A stretch of 64,000 nt of DNA from Flaviramulus multivorans. GTDB taxonomy: Bacteria; Bacteroidota; Bacteroidia; Flavobacteriales; Flavobacteriaceae. Position numbers and translations under genes: made by a program. The stretch covers positions 372,001 through 436,000 of the forward strand of contig NZ_JAKKDV010000002.1 in NCBI RefSeq assembly GCF_021728415.1, written 5' to 3'. Under the pieces are notes generated by a model that saw nothing but the letters and a program-made list of their open reading frames with translations, had not been told where the DNA came from and did no database searches. Positions 33,849-42,622 of the stretch are shown here, in pieces (positions within the stretch are counted from its first letter, which is position 1; each line of letters begins with the position of its first letter).

Positions 33849-35324
33849 CTATTTTAGTGGATTATACACACTTGTCTTTTTTGTTTTAAAACTTAATTTA
33901 CTAAACGCTTCTAACTTTGATTCCGTCTTTTTTATAAAGTCTTCATCATCTTGCTCTATATAGAAAACAAGTTTATCATCAATATATTGATTAAACATTT
34001 CTTTACCGGCAATATTAATTAATATTGTGGGAACGTTTAGTAATCTAGCTTCAATTAAACATCCAGAATAATTAGTTATATGTGCCATTGAACTGTTTAA
34101 AACTTCAGGTAGCGGTGAAGAAATAGCATCTTGTACTATACACTTTTCATTTAAATTATTTTTTACCAAAAACCTATCTAACGTATCTAAATTTAAATTG
34201 TTTCTTGGGTGTAATCTTAAAATCCAATGGTAATTGTTCTCCTGTATTAACTTAACAATTTTTGGTGTTAATAAGTCTTCAATACTAAATGGTGATGTTT
34301 GTAAACTGTAAAAAACATATTGCTTTTTGTTCTCATTACTATCATTAAACTTGCTCGTCCAATACGCTACGTATGGCTGCCCAGCAACTTTTGATTTTAT
34401 AGTGTTTGTATTATTTGCCCATTTATCTATACTATTTTTTGACTCATTATCCCAATTCCAAAAAGTTTTAGGCATGGTGTTAAACCCCTTTATTGGCAAC
34501 TTATTCCAGTGTGCAAATGCTAAATGCACATTGGTTTGAGGACCATGTTGGAAATCAATAGTTTCAATATTAAGATTGTTTGCGACTAATAAAGCAGAAT
34601 ATATATCATCTAACCCATAATAACCAAGAAAAACTACTTTTTTAGGGTTAACTTTTTTGAAGAATTTTTCAAAAAAACTGCTTGTTAATTTTAACCTATT
34701 AGTCCAGTCAATAATTTCTTTTTCTGAAACCCCTAAGGCCGTTACATTAAAATTGTAATTACTTAACTCTTTATAAAAAGCATCATAATTATTTAAGTTT
34801 AAAACATTGATTTCTTTTTTAAACCTATTCAGTAATTTAGCTAATAATTTATGGTAATTTAAATATTTACTTAAGGGTATAATTGCTTTCTTATTATATG
34901 AAGCGTCATAAATTTTTTGATACTCCATCATATAAACATCATTCTGTAAATTATGATAGTCTATCATGGAATCATAAAATCGATTAAAGTATTTTCCATT
35001 ATATAATACGCGATGAATATGAGATCCGAAAAAAATTATTTGCCTTTTTTTTAAGTTAAAAAAGAATGCATTAAGATTAATTAAAGCCTTAAAAACCAAA
35101 AATACCTTACTTAGCTTTTTTAATGATTTTTTGCTGAAATTTTGATTAAAAGGAGGGTTTTCAGTTTGAGGTGATTCATTTTTGTTCATTAATATCAAGG
35201 CATGTATATAAATTTTTATTCTCACATACGGCCAAATGTGGACTCCATTAACAACCCAAGTATCTACTGGAAATTTTTCTTCAAAGCTTAAAATTGTATC
35301 CTTTATGGTTTGCTGAGTAAACAT
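33849..35324 (-). CDS. unrecognised GT-B-like protein, candidate nonulosonate transferase
   Basis: A 491-residue soluble protein not matched to a named family. The first 240 residues are basic and lysine-rich. The second half has motifs seen in GT-B enzymes of the capsule (KpsS/polysialyltransferase/glycerophosphotransferase) type: IDFQHGPQTNVHLAF near 260, WILRLHPRNNLNLD near 385 and HITNYSGCLIEARLLNVPTI near 425. The HP element in RLHPR and the ITNYSGCLIEA loop are where such enzymes bind CMP- or CDP-donors. It is encoded 88 bases upstream of the CMP-nonulosonate synthetase gene, so use of that donor is a reasonable but untested inference. Confidence 0.6.
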   Translation of the reverse strand: MFTQQTIKDTILSFEEKFPVDTWVVNGVHIWPYVRIKIYIHALILMNKNESPQTENPPFNQNFSKKSLKKLSKVFLVFKALINLNAFFFNLKKRQIIFFGSHIHRVLYNGKYFNRFYDSMIDYHNLQNDVYMMEYQKIYDASYNKKAIIPLSKYLNYHKLLAKLLNRFKKEINVLNLNNYDAFYKELSNYNFNVTALGVSEKEIIDWTNRLKLTSSFFEKFFKKVNPKKVVFLGYYGLDDIYSALLVANNLNIETIDFQHGPQTNVHLAFAHWNKLPIKGFNTMPKTFWNWDNESKNSIDKWANNTNTIKSKVAGQPYVAYWTSKFNDSNENKKQYVFYSLQTSPFSIEDLLTPKIVKLIQENNYHWILRLHPRNNLNLDTLDRFLVKNNLNEKCIVQDAISSPLPEVLNSSMAHITNYSGCLIEARLLNVPTILINIAGKEMFNQYIDDKLVFYIEQDDEDFIKKTESKLEAFSKLSFKTKKTSVYNPLK

Positions 35325-35334
35325 TTATGATATA

Positions 35335-36483
35335 CTATTTGATAGTAGTGTTATAGGCTTGTAAAACTTGTGATTGGACTAAACCTCTTTCGTATTTGGG
35401 CTTTATCTTATTTTGATTAAATCTAAAAGCCCTTTCTATTAAATCAGAATTATTAAGTGCTGTTTTGATATGCAATATTATTTCTTGTGAATCATTACAG
35501 TCTTGAATTATCAACCCATTTTCTCCATGAGTTATAACTTCCTCGGTTGCACCTCCAGGATTTGATTGAATAGGAAAAGTTCCTTGTGCAATGGCTTCCA
35601 GTAGGGTATTGGGCATTCCGTCAGAATTGCTATTACCAATATAAATTAATGCACTTCCCATAAATTCTAGAATACGTTTATGTGGTAGGAAGTTTTGCCT
35701 CGATAAACACTCAATATCTAATTCAATACCTATTGAATTTTTATTTATGAACAATTCAACCTCATCATCGGCACCAAAAACAACAATTTTATAAGGTTTA
35801 AGATTTGACGATATTTTTTGCAGTGCTTTTAGGACTGCTATGGCACGTCCTGATCGACCTTGATAACCTTTTACTAAAATTAATTTTCTTTCAAAAACTG
35901 GTCTTATAAACTTATTAGTATCGTTATAATTAAATCCTCCTCCGCCAGGAAAAACTCCTAGAACATCACCGCCAAAACCATACTGTTTTGCTAATTTGAT
36001 GTCTCTTTGACAATCGGTAAATAAAAAATCAACTCTAGGTAATACTCTTTTAATGTCATTCAAATATGTTGTCTGATTCTGAAAAAAATATAAGTCACTT
36101 CCCCATGAAGAATACACCCACTTTTGCTTTTTATATTTAAGCATTACTGGGAAAATCGGCGTACAAGAAATATACAGCACAAAACTGTGCACAATATCTG
36201 GTTGCACTTGTAATAACACTTTTTCAAACTCAGTTTCAACCTTTCGCTCAACTAAAGGTTTGAATAACTTATACAAAAAAGGTAGTCGGTTTTTAATAAA
36301 ATAGCGTCCTTTAAAATTTGGGTATTTAAGTCTCCACCCATTTATTTTTTTTACCCAAGGCAATCTTGAAGTTGTATTGCCATCAACAATGTCGAACCAA
36401 TATACATCATGACCAGAATTTTCTAATTGCTCTGTCCACCTAAAAAAATGTAATGAAGGCATGGAAACTAATAATATCTTCAT
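35335..36483 (-). CDS. glycosyltransferase family 4 protein
   Basis: A 382-residue GT-B transferase beginning MKILLVSMPSLHFFRWTEQL. The acceptor half has PDIVHSFVLYISCTP and KWVYSSWGSDLYFF. The donor half has YIGNSNSDGMPNTLLEAIAQGTFPIQ, with aspartate in place of the first glutamate of EX7E, and HGENGLIIQD. GT4 enzymes of this kind commonly act in capsule synthesis. Its ATG overlaps the preceding stop by one base (TAATG), and it precedes the nonulosonate-related genes in the operon. Confidence 0.88.
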   Translation of the reverse strand: MKILLVSMPSLHFFRWTEQLENSGHDVYWFDIVDGNTTSRLPWVKKINGWRLKYPNFKGRYFIKNRLPFLYKLFKPLVERKVETEFEKVLLQVQPDIVHSFVLYISCTPIFPVMLKYKKQKWVYSSWGSDLYFFQNQTTYLNDIKRVLPRVDFLFTDCQRDIKLAKQYGFGGDVLGVFPGGGGFNYNDTNKFIRPVFERKLILVKGYQGRSGRAIAVLKALQKISSNLKPYKIVVFGADDEVELFINKNSIGIELDIECLSRQNFLPHKRILEFMGSALIYIGNSNSDGMPNTLLEAIAQGTFPIQSNPGGATEEVITHGENGLIIQDCNDSQEIILHIKTALNNSDLIERAFRFNQNKIKPKYERGLVQSQVLQAYNTTIK

Positions 36484-37553
36484 TAGTTAAAGTAAATTGT
36501 TAAATTAATAACCCCTTTTTTTCTATCAAAATTATAAGTGTAAGGTTTATTTCTGTAGTTTTTAATTATTTCTTCTAACAATAGGTTGTTAATAGTTTCT
36601 AATTCTAAATAATTGAAGTACTTCCTTTTTAATAGCTTTTTTATCTTTTGAACTAATCTTTGCTTAATTCCTACTGGATATATATTTGCTTTAACAACCT
36701 TATTATTTAAGTTTTTGAAACTTGCTAATAATGCAGAAAAGTGAAAGTCAATAGGCTGAATATTAATTTCTATATCTGGGTTATCGGAAAGTTTTAAATA
36801 ACCTTCATTATTAGGAAGTACGCCCCAATCGTAATCATAATTTGCAACAATAACTTTGTTGCTTATGCTTGTGTACATGTAATTGTGGTTTACTCGCTCT
36901 AAGTTTGAATGAAAAGGGCTTGAACTATTCTTACTTCTATAAGCTTTTGGATGCCATTGATGCTTTAGTAATATCTCTTTATCATAAAAATTCACATCTA
37001 TTCCAGAAGCTTTTAAACGCATATGAATATCAGTGTCTTCTGCACCCCAGCCATGGTAAAACTCATCATACCCGTTCACCTTTTTTAAGGCTTCAACTGG
37101 GAACAACGTTGTGCCTGTTATTTCTTTTCCTCCCTCAAAATCAATCTTATAATCATGATATGATGCATCTTTTAACGACTCTTCGTTCGATAAAAAGCTA
37201 TACTTAAAATAAGTTACCTTATTAGAAGCTAGTTTACTGGCAATTTGAACAAAGTCTGGGTGAAAAATTAAATCAATATCTCCAACTAAAAAATAAGGTG
37301 TCTCACACTGCTTTAAGGCAATATTTATTGCCCTGCATTTATTCCATAACTGTCCTTGAACTGGACACTGTATTAGTTTAACAAAGGAATAATTTTTAAC
37401 CAAATCCACAAGCCCATTTGAAAAACTTGTCTTACTTCCATAATCAACTAAAACAACCTTAAAATCCTTTAAATTTTGATGTTTCAATGAGTTTAAGCAC
37501 TTTTTTACAATGCTTAAATCTCTATCTCGGTATGTTAAAGTAATCGTTATCAA
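36483..37553 (-). CDS. GT2 glycosyltransferase with chondroitin-synthase-like C-terminal motif
   Basis: A 356-residue GT-A enzyme. The N-terminus MITITLTYRDRDLSIVKKCL and the DxD element in FLVGDIDLIFHP (about residue 97) define the donor site. YHGWGAEDTDIHMRLKASG (about 166-184) is the galactosyltransferase-type (GT7-like) acidic motif found in chondroitin synthase and related two-domain proteins. The C-terminal 100 residues are unassigned. The start is TTG at 37553, since no ATG is available close by. It probably adds a Gal, GalNAc or related residue, but donor specificity is not provable here. Confidence 0.85.
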   Translation of the reverse strand: MITITLTYRDRDLSIVKKCLNSLKHQNLKDFKVVLVDYGSKTSFSNGLVDLVKNYSFVKLIQCPVQGQLWNKCRAINIALKQCETPYFLVGDIDLIFHPDFVQIASKLASNKVTYFKYSFLSNEESLKDASYHDYKIDFEGGKEITGTTLFPVEALKKVNGYDEFYHGWGAEDTDIHMRLKASGIDVNFYDKEILLKHQWHPKAYRSKNSSSPFHSNLERVNHNYMYTSISNKVIVANYDYDWGVLPNNEGYLKLSDNPDIEINIQPIDFHFSALLASFKNLNNKVVKANIYPVGIKQRLVQKIKKLLKRKYFNYLELETINNLLLEEIIKNYRNKPYTYNFDRKKGVINLTIYFN

Positions 37554-37557
37554 AAAA

Positions 37558-38616
37558 TTAGTTTTTCAATGATTTAAAAATATTATCTATTTTAAAGATT
37601 GGTTTTCTTTTATATTTTAATGCTTTTTTCTCAATTAAATGCCATGATAAATAACCAAATAAAATTGAAAGTAAAAGGGACCAAAATATTAATTGATAAA
37701 CATTCAATTTAAAGAAATATACCAGCGTTTGTTGTATTGGAAAACTGTATATATAAATTCCGTAAGACATATCACCTATTTTACCAAAAGTACTAAAAAA
37801 AGGAAGTGGCATAAACCCAACCATTAAAATAATCATAGGTAGTACAATATGCTTGACGTTAGAGTAAAAATTAAAATGTATTGAAACAATAGCTAATAAA
37901 ATAATCACCCATAAAACCCATTTTTTATTTACTTTTTCAAATTCAAAAGCTGCCAATAAACTTCCGCAAACAAAGAAAGTTCCTAGATCAAGTATTTCAT
38001 AACCTAACATTCCAAAAACGGAAGATCCTGCAAATCTTGATAAGAAAAAATTATATATAAATAATAAAATTGCCAGACAAAACGAGAGTAACAATCTTTT
38101 CAATACCTTATTATTTCGAAAGAAATATAATAACGACAATCCTATATATAAAGAAAACTCATATCTAATGGTCCATAATGAGCCATTTATTGAATGGTAG
38201 GGGTTATTATCAAAAACACCATTTATTACAGGTTGGAAATTATATAATGAAAGGTTGTTTGGTACATATGAAAGGACTTGTGGATTTTTCCAAAATGGAA
38301 TATCACCATAATAAACAAATGGCACCAAAATAATAGTTAATAAAAGGACTATAAAAAGTGCTGGAAAAAGCCTAAGAAACCTTTTTTTATAATAGTTAAG
38401 TAAACCACTACTACGTTGGAGACTTTGATAAATAAAAAATCCACTAATAATAAAGAACCCATCTAACCCTAATCTAGCCAATACTATTTGTCCATTGGTA
38501 ATTTGATAAATCCATTGCGATGATTCATCGCTACCTGACAGTGGGTAAGAATGTGATATAACCACGAAAATGGCAAATAGAAATCTTAAAAAATCAAAAT
38601 TATTTCTTTTAGTCAT
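37558..38616 (-). CDS. membrane O-acyltransferase, acyltransferase-3 family (OafA-like)
   Basis: A 352-residue inner-membrane protein with about ten hydrophobic helices. Family marks are the N-terminal NNFDFLRFLFAIFVVISHSYP, with the histidine in TM1, the block GLDGFFIISGFFIYQSLQRS, and KKRFLRLFPALF after TM2. Such enzymes acetylate or otherwise acylate sugars of O-antigen, capsule or Nod factors using cytoplasmic acyl-CoA. It lacks the periplasmic SGNH domain of longer OafA proteins. Within this locus it probably decorates the repeat unit. Confidence 0.9.
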   Translation of the reverse strand: MTKRNNFDFLRFLFAIFVVISHSYPLSGSDESSQWIYQITNGQIVLARLGLDGFFIISGFFIYQSLQRSSGLLNYYKKRFLRLFPALFIVLLLTIILVPFVYYGDIPFWKNPQVLSYVPNNLSLYNFQPVINGVFDNNPYHSINGSLWTIRYEFSLYIGLSLLYFFRNNKVLKRLLLSFCLAILLFIYNFFLSRFAGSSVFGMLGYEILDLGTFFVCGSLLAAFEFEKVNKKWVLWVIILLAIVSIHFNFYSNVKHIVLPMIILMVGFMPLPFFSTFGKIGDMSYGIYIYSFPIQQTLVYFFKLNVYQLIFWSLLLSILFGYLSWHLIEKKALKYKRKPIFKIDNIFKSLKN

Positions 38617-38634
38617 TTTTTAAGATCCGAAGCT

Positions 38635-39414
38635 TCAAAATTTCTTTGGTTTGTTAAATAAAAACTTGATAGTATGAAGGTATCTCAGTATAATATACCA
38701 AAAGTCAACAAAAAAAGATTTAACCAACCTTATCGATGACATTATAAACCCTTTAGAAGCACTAAAAAAATTAACATCTTCATGCCACAATTGATAGTTA
38801 CCAATCAAATCATTTTTAAATCTAAAAAACAATTGTTTTTTGTTTCTGTTTATTTGATAGCAAAATATAGACTCCGCAAAATCAATATCATAGCCTGCCG
38901 TTAATACACGAGTAGTCCACTCTTTATCTTCAAAAGTAGCAACATCTTCTCTAAAAGGATGTTTCTCCCAAACTTGCTTACTAAAAGCTGACCCTGAAAA
39001 AATTAATCCAGACTTGTTAGGATCTTCTTTGGCTGATATCTTATTTATAAAATTTCTATAATCATTGGGATTATGCAAGCATCTTAGTCCTGCCAAATTT
39101 GGATTCTCATCAAACTTCAACTTAATAAGCTTAAAAAAATCGTGGCTTACAGGAAAAGAGTGTGCGCTAAACATAACAACAATTGGAAACCGAGTTTGTC
39201 GTGTAGCAAAATTGGCGCTACCACCATAACTAAAATCCTTTATCGTAACAAATTTAGCACCATAGTTAGCCGAAACTTCTTCGCTTTTATCAGATGATAA
39301 ATTATCTATTACTACAATTTCACCTATATCATCAGCATATCTTTCAGTTAAGTTTTTAAGCAAAAAACCTAATGCTTTGTCTTGATTTTTATTCCTGATA
39401 ACAACTGAAATCAT
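38635..39414 (-). CDS. glycosyltransferase family 2 protein
   Basis: A 259-residue GT-A transferase. It begins MISVVIRNKNQDKALGFLL, with an asparagine-rich variant of the usual VVIP(T/V) start. EIVVIDNLSSDKSEEV holds the nucleotide-binding aspartate. The usual DxD position reads FSAHSFP, so a recognisable DxD is missing; a later FEDKEWTTRVLTAGYD supplies the acidic catalytic-base region. The C-terminus is basic and hydrophobic and likely membrane-bound. Rhamnosyltransferases often have this altered form, but specificity is not proven. Confidence 0.82.
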   Translation of the reverse strand: MISVVIRNKNQDKALGFLLKNLTERYADDIGEIVVIDNLSSDKSEEVSANYGAKFVTIKDFSYGGSANFATRQTRFPIVVMFSAHSFPVSHDFFKLIKLKFDENPNLAGLRCLHNPNDYRNFINKISAKEDPNKSGLIFSGSAFSKQVWEKHPFREDVATFEDKEWTTRVLTAGYDIDFAESIFCYQINRNKKQLFFRFKNDLIGNYQLWHEDVNFFSASKGFIMSSIRLVKSFFVDFWYIILRYLHTIKFLFNKPKKF

Positions 39415-39439
39415 AAATGCTTTTTGTAATTATTTTAAG

Positions 39440-40276
39440 TTATTTTTTAAATATTTTAAAAGGTTTACTCAGTATTTTAGTTATTTTATAGGTGCTTGAA
39501 TTTTCGATTTTCAAGTTAGTATTTCTATACATATTTATTAAAAAAAATAGGTACTTGAGGGTATTATCATAGTTTTCTTTATAAAGGTCTTTATGCTTTT
39601 CAAAAACATATTCCATGTTAGAAATTCTATGATTTTCTAAAGTATCTATGAGCATTGATTTTTTGGACTTTCTGTAAAAAAACAAAAAATCTTCAACGAC
39701 TTTATACTTCCAGCCAGATTTTGTAATGGCAATCCAAAATTCCCAATCTTCAAATCCATTCTTCATATTTTCATCATAACCACCAACTTCCTCCCAACAT
39801 GATTTTCTATAAAGCGATGTTGCAATTAAATTATTCTCAAAAAGTAGGTTACGGAATGAATCTCCCTTGGGTTTTAACTCATGTATTACGTTTGATGTTT
39901 TTTTGCTAAAGAACTTAGTATAACAACTTACAATAGCTAAACTATTATCGTTTACTAAATGTGGAACTAATATTTCTAAAAACTTACTATCAATAATATC
40001 GTCCGAATCTAAGGGCAAAATGAATTCACCATCACAAGATTTTATCCCAGCATTTCTTGCACTTGAGAGCCCACCATTATTTTTAGATATGTATTTAAAT
40101 CTTTTATCTTTTTTACACCATTCATTTGCTACTTGTTCAGTGTTATCAGGACTACCATCATTTACAATAATGCATTCCCAATTAACATAAATTTGATTTA
40201 AAACGGATTGTAGAGCATCGCTTAAAAAATGTGCTTGATTATAACAAGGAACTATTATAGAAACCAATTTGCTCAT
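39440..40276 (-). CDS. glycosyltransferase family 2 protein
   Basis: A 278-residue GT-A transferase with a textbook donor site: MSKLVSIIVPCYNQAHFLSD, CIIVNDGSPDNTE, SKNNGGLSSARNAGIK, and the DxD motif in FILPLDSDDII (about residue 94). GFEDWEFWIAITKSGWKY (about 188) is the ED catalytic-base segment. It is soluble, with a basic C-terminal tail. Three bases separate it from the preceding GT2 gene, consistent with coupled expression. Donor unknown. Confidence 0.9.
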   Translation of the reverse strand: MSKLVSIIVPCYNQAHFLSDALQSVLNQIYVNWECIIVNDGSPDNTEQVANEWCKKDKRFKYISKNNGGLSSARNAGIKSCDGEFILPLDSDDIIDSKFLEILVPHLVNDNSLAIVSCYTKFFSKKTSNVIHELKPKGDSFRNLLFENNLIATSLYRKSCWEEVGGYDENMKNGFEDWEFWIAITKSGWKYKVVEDFLFFYRKSKKSMLIDTLENHRISNMEYVFEKHKDLYKENYDNTLKYLFFLINMYRNTNLKIENSSTYKITKILSKPFKIFKK

Positions 40277-40279
40277 CTT

Positions 40280-41062
40280 TTAAAATTTGTTTAAAAACCC
40301 AAGTTTAACTAAAATCTTTATAATTCTCGATGATTTAAGATTATTCAAGGTATTCCTAAAAGCAATAACATCATCTAAATCTTGAATATAAGCTGTGTAT
40401 TCTTCTTTTAAAACTATATTTTTTTCATTTTGCTTAAAAATTCTATTTTCAGGATTTGAACTCATCCCTCCAATGTAAAATGTAGAAAGTGGTTTATTAA
40501 TGTGCTTGTAAGTAACATTATATTTACAGATAGCATCCATGAAAAATTTCCAATCCGAAACAATTTTAAAGTCTTCTCTGTATAAATGGGTATTTGAAAA
40601 AACTTCTTTTTTTATAAAAGTAGCTGGATGTGGAAGTGTGTCGCTTACAAAATATGAAAATGATAATGTACTAGGATATTCCTTTATGAATGTTTTTTCA
40701 TTCTCTACTACTTGAAGATTAAAATAAATGATAGACGCATCAATTAATTCTCTATAATTTTCCTCTAGTACTTTATTACTTATAAAATGGTCGCCACTGT
40801 TTAAAAACAGCAAATATTCACCAGTAGCTTTTTTTAAACCTTTATTCATGGCTTGGTAAACCCCGTTATCTGGTTCACTAATCCAATAGTCAAATAACTC
40901 CTTGTTTTTTTCTAAAAACTCTGAACTACCATCGTTTGAACATCCATCAATAACAATATATTCAAAACTTTGATAGGTTTGACTTTTAACACTTTCAATA
41001 GTCTTTTTCAGACCTTCAAGGTTATTATAGTTTACTGTTATAATAGAAATTTTATGTTTCAA
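40280..41062 (-). CDS. GT2 glycosyltransferase, WcaA-like, with a paralogue 2.5 kb upstream
   Basis: A 260-residue GT-A protein with the blocks ISIITVNYNNLEGLKKTIES, FEYIVIDGCSNDGSSEF, YWISEPDNGVYQAMNKGL and FLNSGD, a family widespread in capsule loci. It is clearly similar along its whole length to the product of 43599-44387, down to the final LVKLGFLNKF against LIRLGLINKF. An internal duplication of this gene is therefore likely. The start is TTG at 41062. It probably adds a hexose or N-acetylhexosamine. Confidence 0.88.
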   Translation of the reverse strand: MKHKISIITVNYNNLEGLKKTIESVKSQTYQSFEYIVIDGCSNDGSSEFLEKNKELFDYWISEPDNGVYQAMNKGLKKATGEYLLFLNSGDHFISNKVLEENYRELIDASIIYFNLQVVENEKTFIKEYPSTLSFSYFVSDTLPHPATFIKKEVFSNTHLYREDFKIVSDWKFFMDAICKYNVTYKHINKPLSTFYIGGMSSNPENRIFKQNEKNIVLKEEYTAYIQDLDDVIAFRNTLNNLKSSRIIKILVKLGFLNKF

Positions 41063-41065
41063 AAA

Positions 41066-42613
41066 TTATAATGTTTCTTTATTTTCTTCTTCTTTAATAG
41101 CACTTATAAACTCTTCAACTTTAAAAAAATGTTTTTCAATAAGTGATAAGCTTTCATCATTAAAATTCCACCATTTGAGTTTTAATAGCTTATCTATAGT
41201 ATCCTGATTAAACCTATATTTTAATATTTTTATTGGGTTTCCCACTGCTATGGCATATGGCGGGATATCTTTAGAAACTACTGCTCCCGCTCCTATTATA
41301 GCACCATCTCCAATGGTCACACCATCCAAGATAGTAACATTCATTCCTATAAAAACATCATTCCCAATGGTTATTGGTTCAAATTCTTCTATTCTATTGT
41401 TAAGGCTTAAAGTTGTACCGTTTTGTTTAGCTGTTGAATAAAACATAGGATGTGTTGAGATACCTATTGTAGGGTGTACACCTCTACCTGCCATAAAATT
41501 TGCCCCTACTGAACAAAATTTTCCAATGATAGTATTATTGATAACTGAATTTTCCGAAATGTACGTATAATTACCAATTATAGTGTTTGATAACCTTGAA
41601 GGCGGATAAATTTTGGTGTTTTTACCTAAATAGGTTTTGGTTTTTACTATTTGTTGATTGTATTTTAAGACTTTCTTTAACTCAGGAAAGACCGAAAACA
41701 TCATACTTCTAACCTTATTTTTAATTATTGTTTTAAAACTGATTTTTGATTGATTTTCCTTAATCTGTTTATAAAAATCCTTTACAATCAATTGTACTTT
41801 CTCGGATTCAACTAAATTAATTGGTTCTACATTTATGGTTTTAGCTAAACTACTAATGTGAAATTCCGTTTGGATTCCGTTATGAACTCCTGAGTTATCA
41901 AACCCAATATTCTGAACCATAGATTTTCTTGGGAATAAGGTATAACCTTTCTGTAACATGACTGATGCATGCCATTTAACAAACCATGTATTCAGTTTAC
42001 CTGTGATATTATGAGCTAATTGACTACTTAAATAATCACCACCAAATTTATCAAAATCTTTAAATTTCTTTTTGTGCTTTAATTCATTCCAAAGATATAT
42101 TGAATCTTCAGAAAAACGCTGCCATGAATTACTCCACGTTGCCCAACCCCAGCAAAGTGGTACATTAAAAAATAAGGTTTCTGGAAGGTCTTCTTTATGT
42201 GGATACATATAGCCAGAAATGTGCATTATATTATCATTACTTTCATAGAGCTTTAAGGCATCATTCATAAACTTTAAAAATCCAGACGATACTTCAATAT
42301 CATCTTCTAAAACAATAATACGACCATATTTTTCAACTACTTCTGTTACACCTTCAATTATAGATTTTGCTAAACCTTTATTTTTTTTATTTATGCGGAC
42401 ATAGACATTTTTAAATCTATTCTCACTCTTAGCTATGTTTACTACCTCATTAATATTATTCAAGCCATCCGAACTGATTTTCAATTTTGGTCCATCACAA
42501 AAAATATATAATTCGCTTTCTTTCGCCTCTGGGTTTATTGCCAAAGCATCTAATACTTTTTTGGTATGCATTGGTCGGTTATAAGCAAAAAGCACAATAG
42601 GCGAAAGACTCAT
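41066..42613 (-). CDS. fusion of a GT-A glycosyltransferase and a hexapeptide O-acetyltransferase
   Basis: A 515-residue two-domain protein. Residues 1-300 are a sugar transferase-like GT-A domain (PIVLFAYNRPMHTKKVLDAL; the acidic IIVLEDDIEVSSGFL at about 98; LCWGWATWSNSWQRF near 155). Residues 330-500 are a left-handed beta-helix acetyltransferase of the CatB/XAT type, with hexapeptide repeats from IIGNYTYISENSVIN and the acetyl-CoA-binding stretch IGDGAIIGAGAVVSKDIPPY. The fusion suggests that one protein adds a sugar and O-acetylates it. A single long frame supports a genuine fusion. Confidence 0.88.
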   Translation of the reverse strand: MSLSPIVLFAYNRPMHTKKVLDALAINPEAKESELYIFCDGPKLKISSDGLNNINEVVNIAKSENRFKNVYVRINKKNKGLAKSIIEGVTEVVEKYGRIIVLEDDIEVSSGFLKFMNDALKLYESNDNIMHISGYMYPHKEDLPETLFFNVPLCWGWATWSNSWQRFSEDSIYLWNELKHKKKFKDFDKFGGDYLSSQLAHNITGKLNTWFVKWHASVMLQKGYTLFPRKSMVQNIGFDNSGVHNGIQTEFHISSLAKTINVEPINLVESEKVQLIVKDFYKQIKENQSKISFKTIIKNKVRSMMFSVFPELKKVLKYNQQIVKTKTYLGKNTKIYPPSRLSNTIIGNYTYISENSVINNTIIGKFCSVGANFMAGRGVHPTIGISTHPMFYSTAKQNGTTLSLNNRIEEFEPITIGNDVFIGMNVTILDGVTIGDGAIIGAGAVVSKDIPPYAIAVGNPIKILKYRFNQDTIDKLLKLKWWNFNDESLSLIEKHFFKVEEFISAIKEEENKETL

Positions 42614-42622
42614 AGAATACAG

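Noticed and set aside
24874-35324. A defence or toxin system among the unassigned proteins
   Set aside because: The unassigned proteins are tightly overlapped with glycosyltransferase genes in one operon and show GT-like segments; nothing recalls nuclease, toxin or restriction motifs.
36869-37207. A 112-codon open frame on the plus strand
   Set aside because: It lies wholly antisense inside a clear GT2 gene (36483-37553), encodes a low-complexity protein without family resemblance and has no promoter or spacing support.
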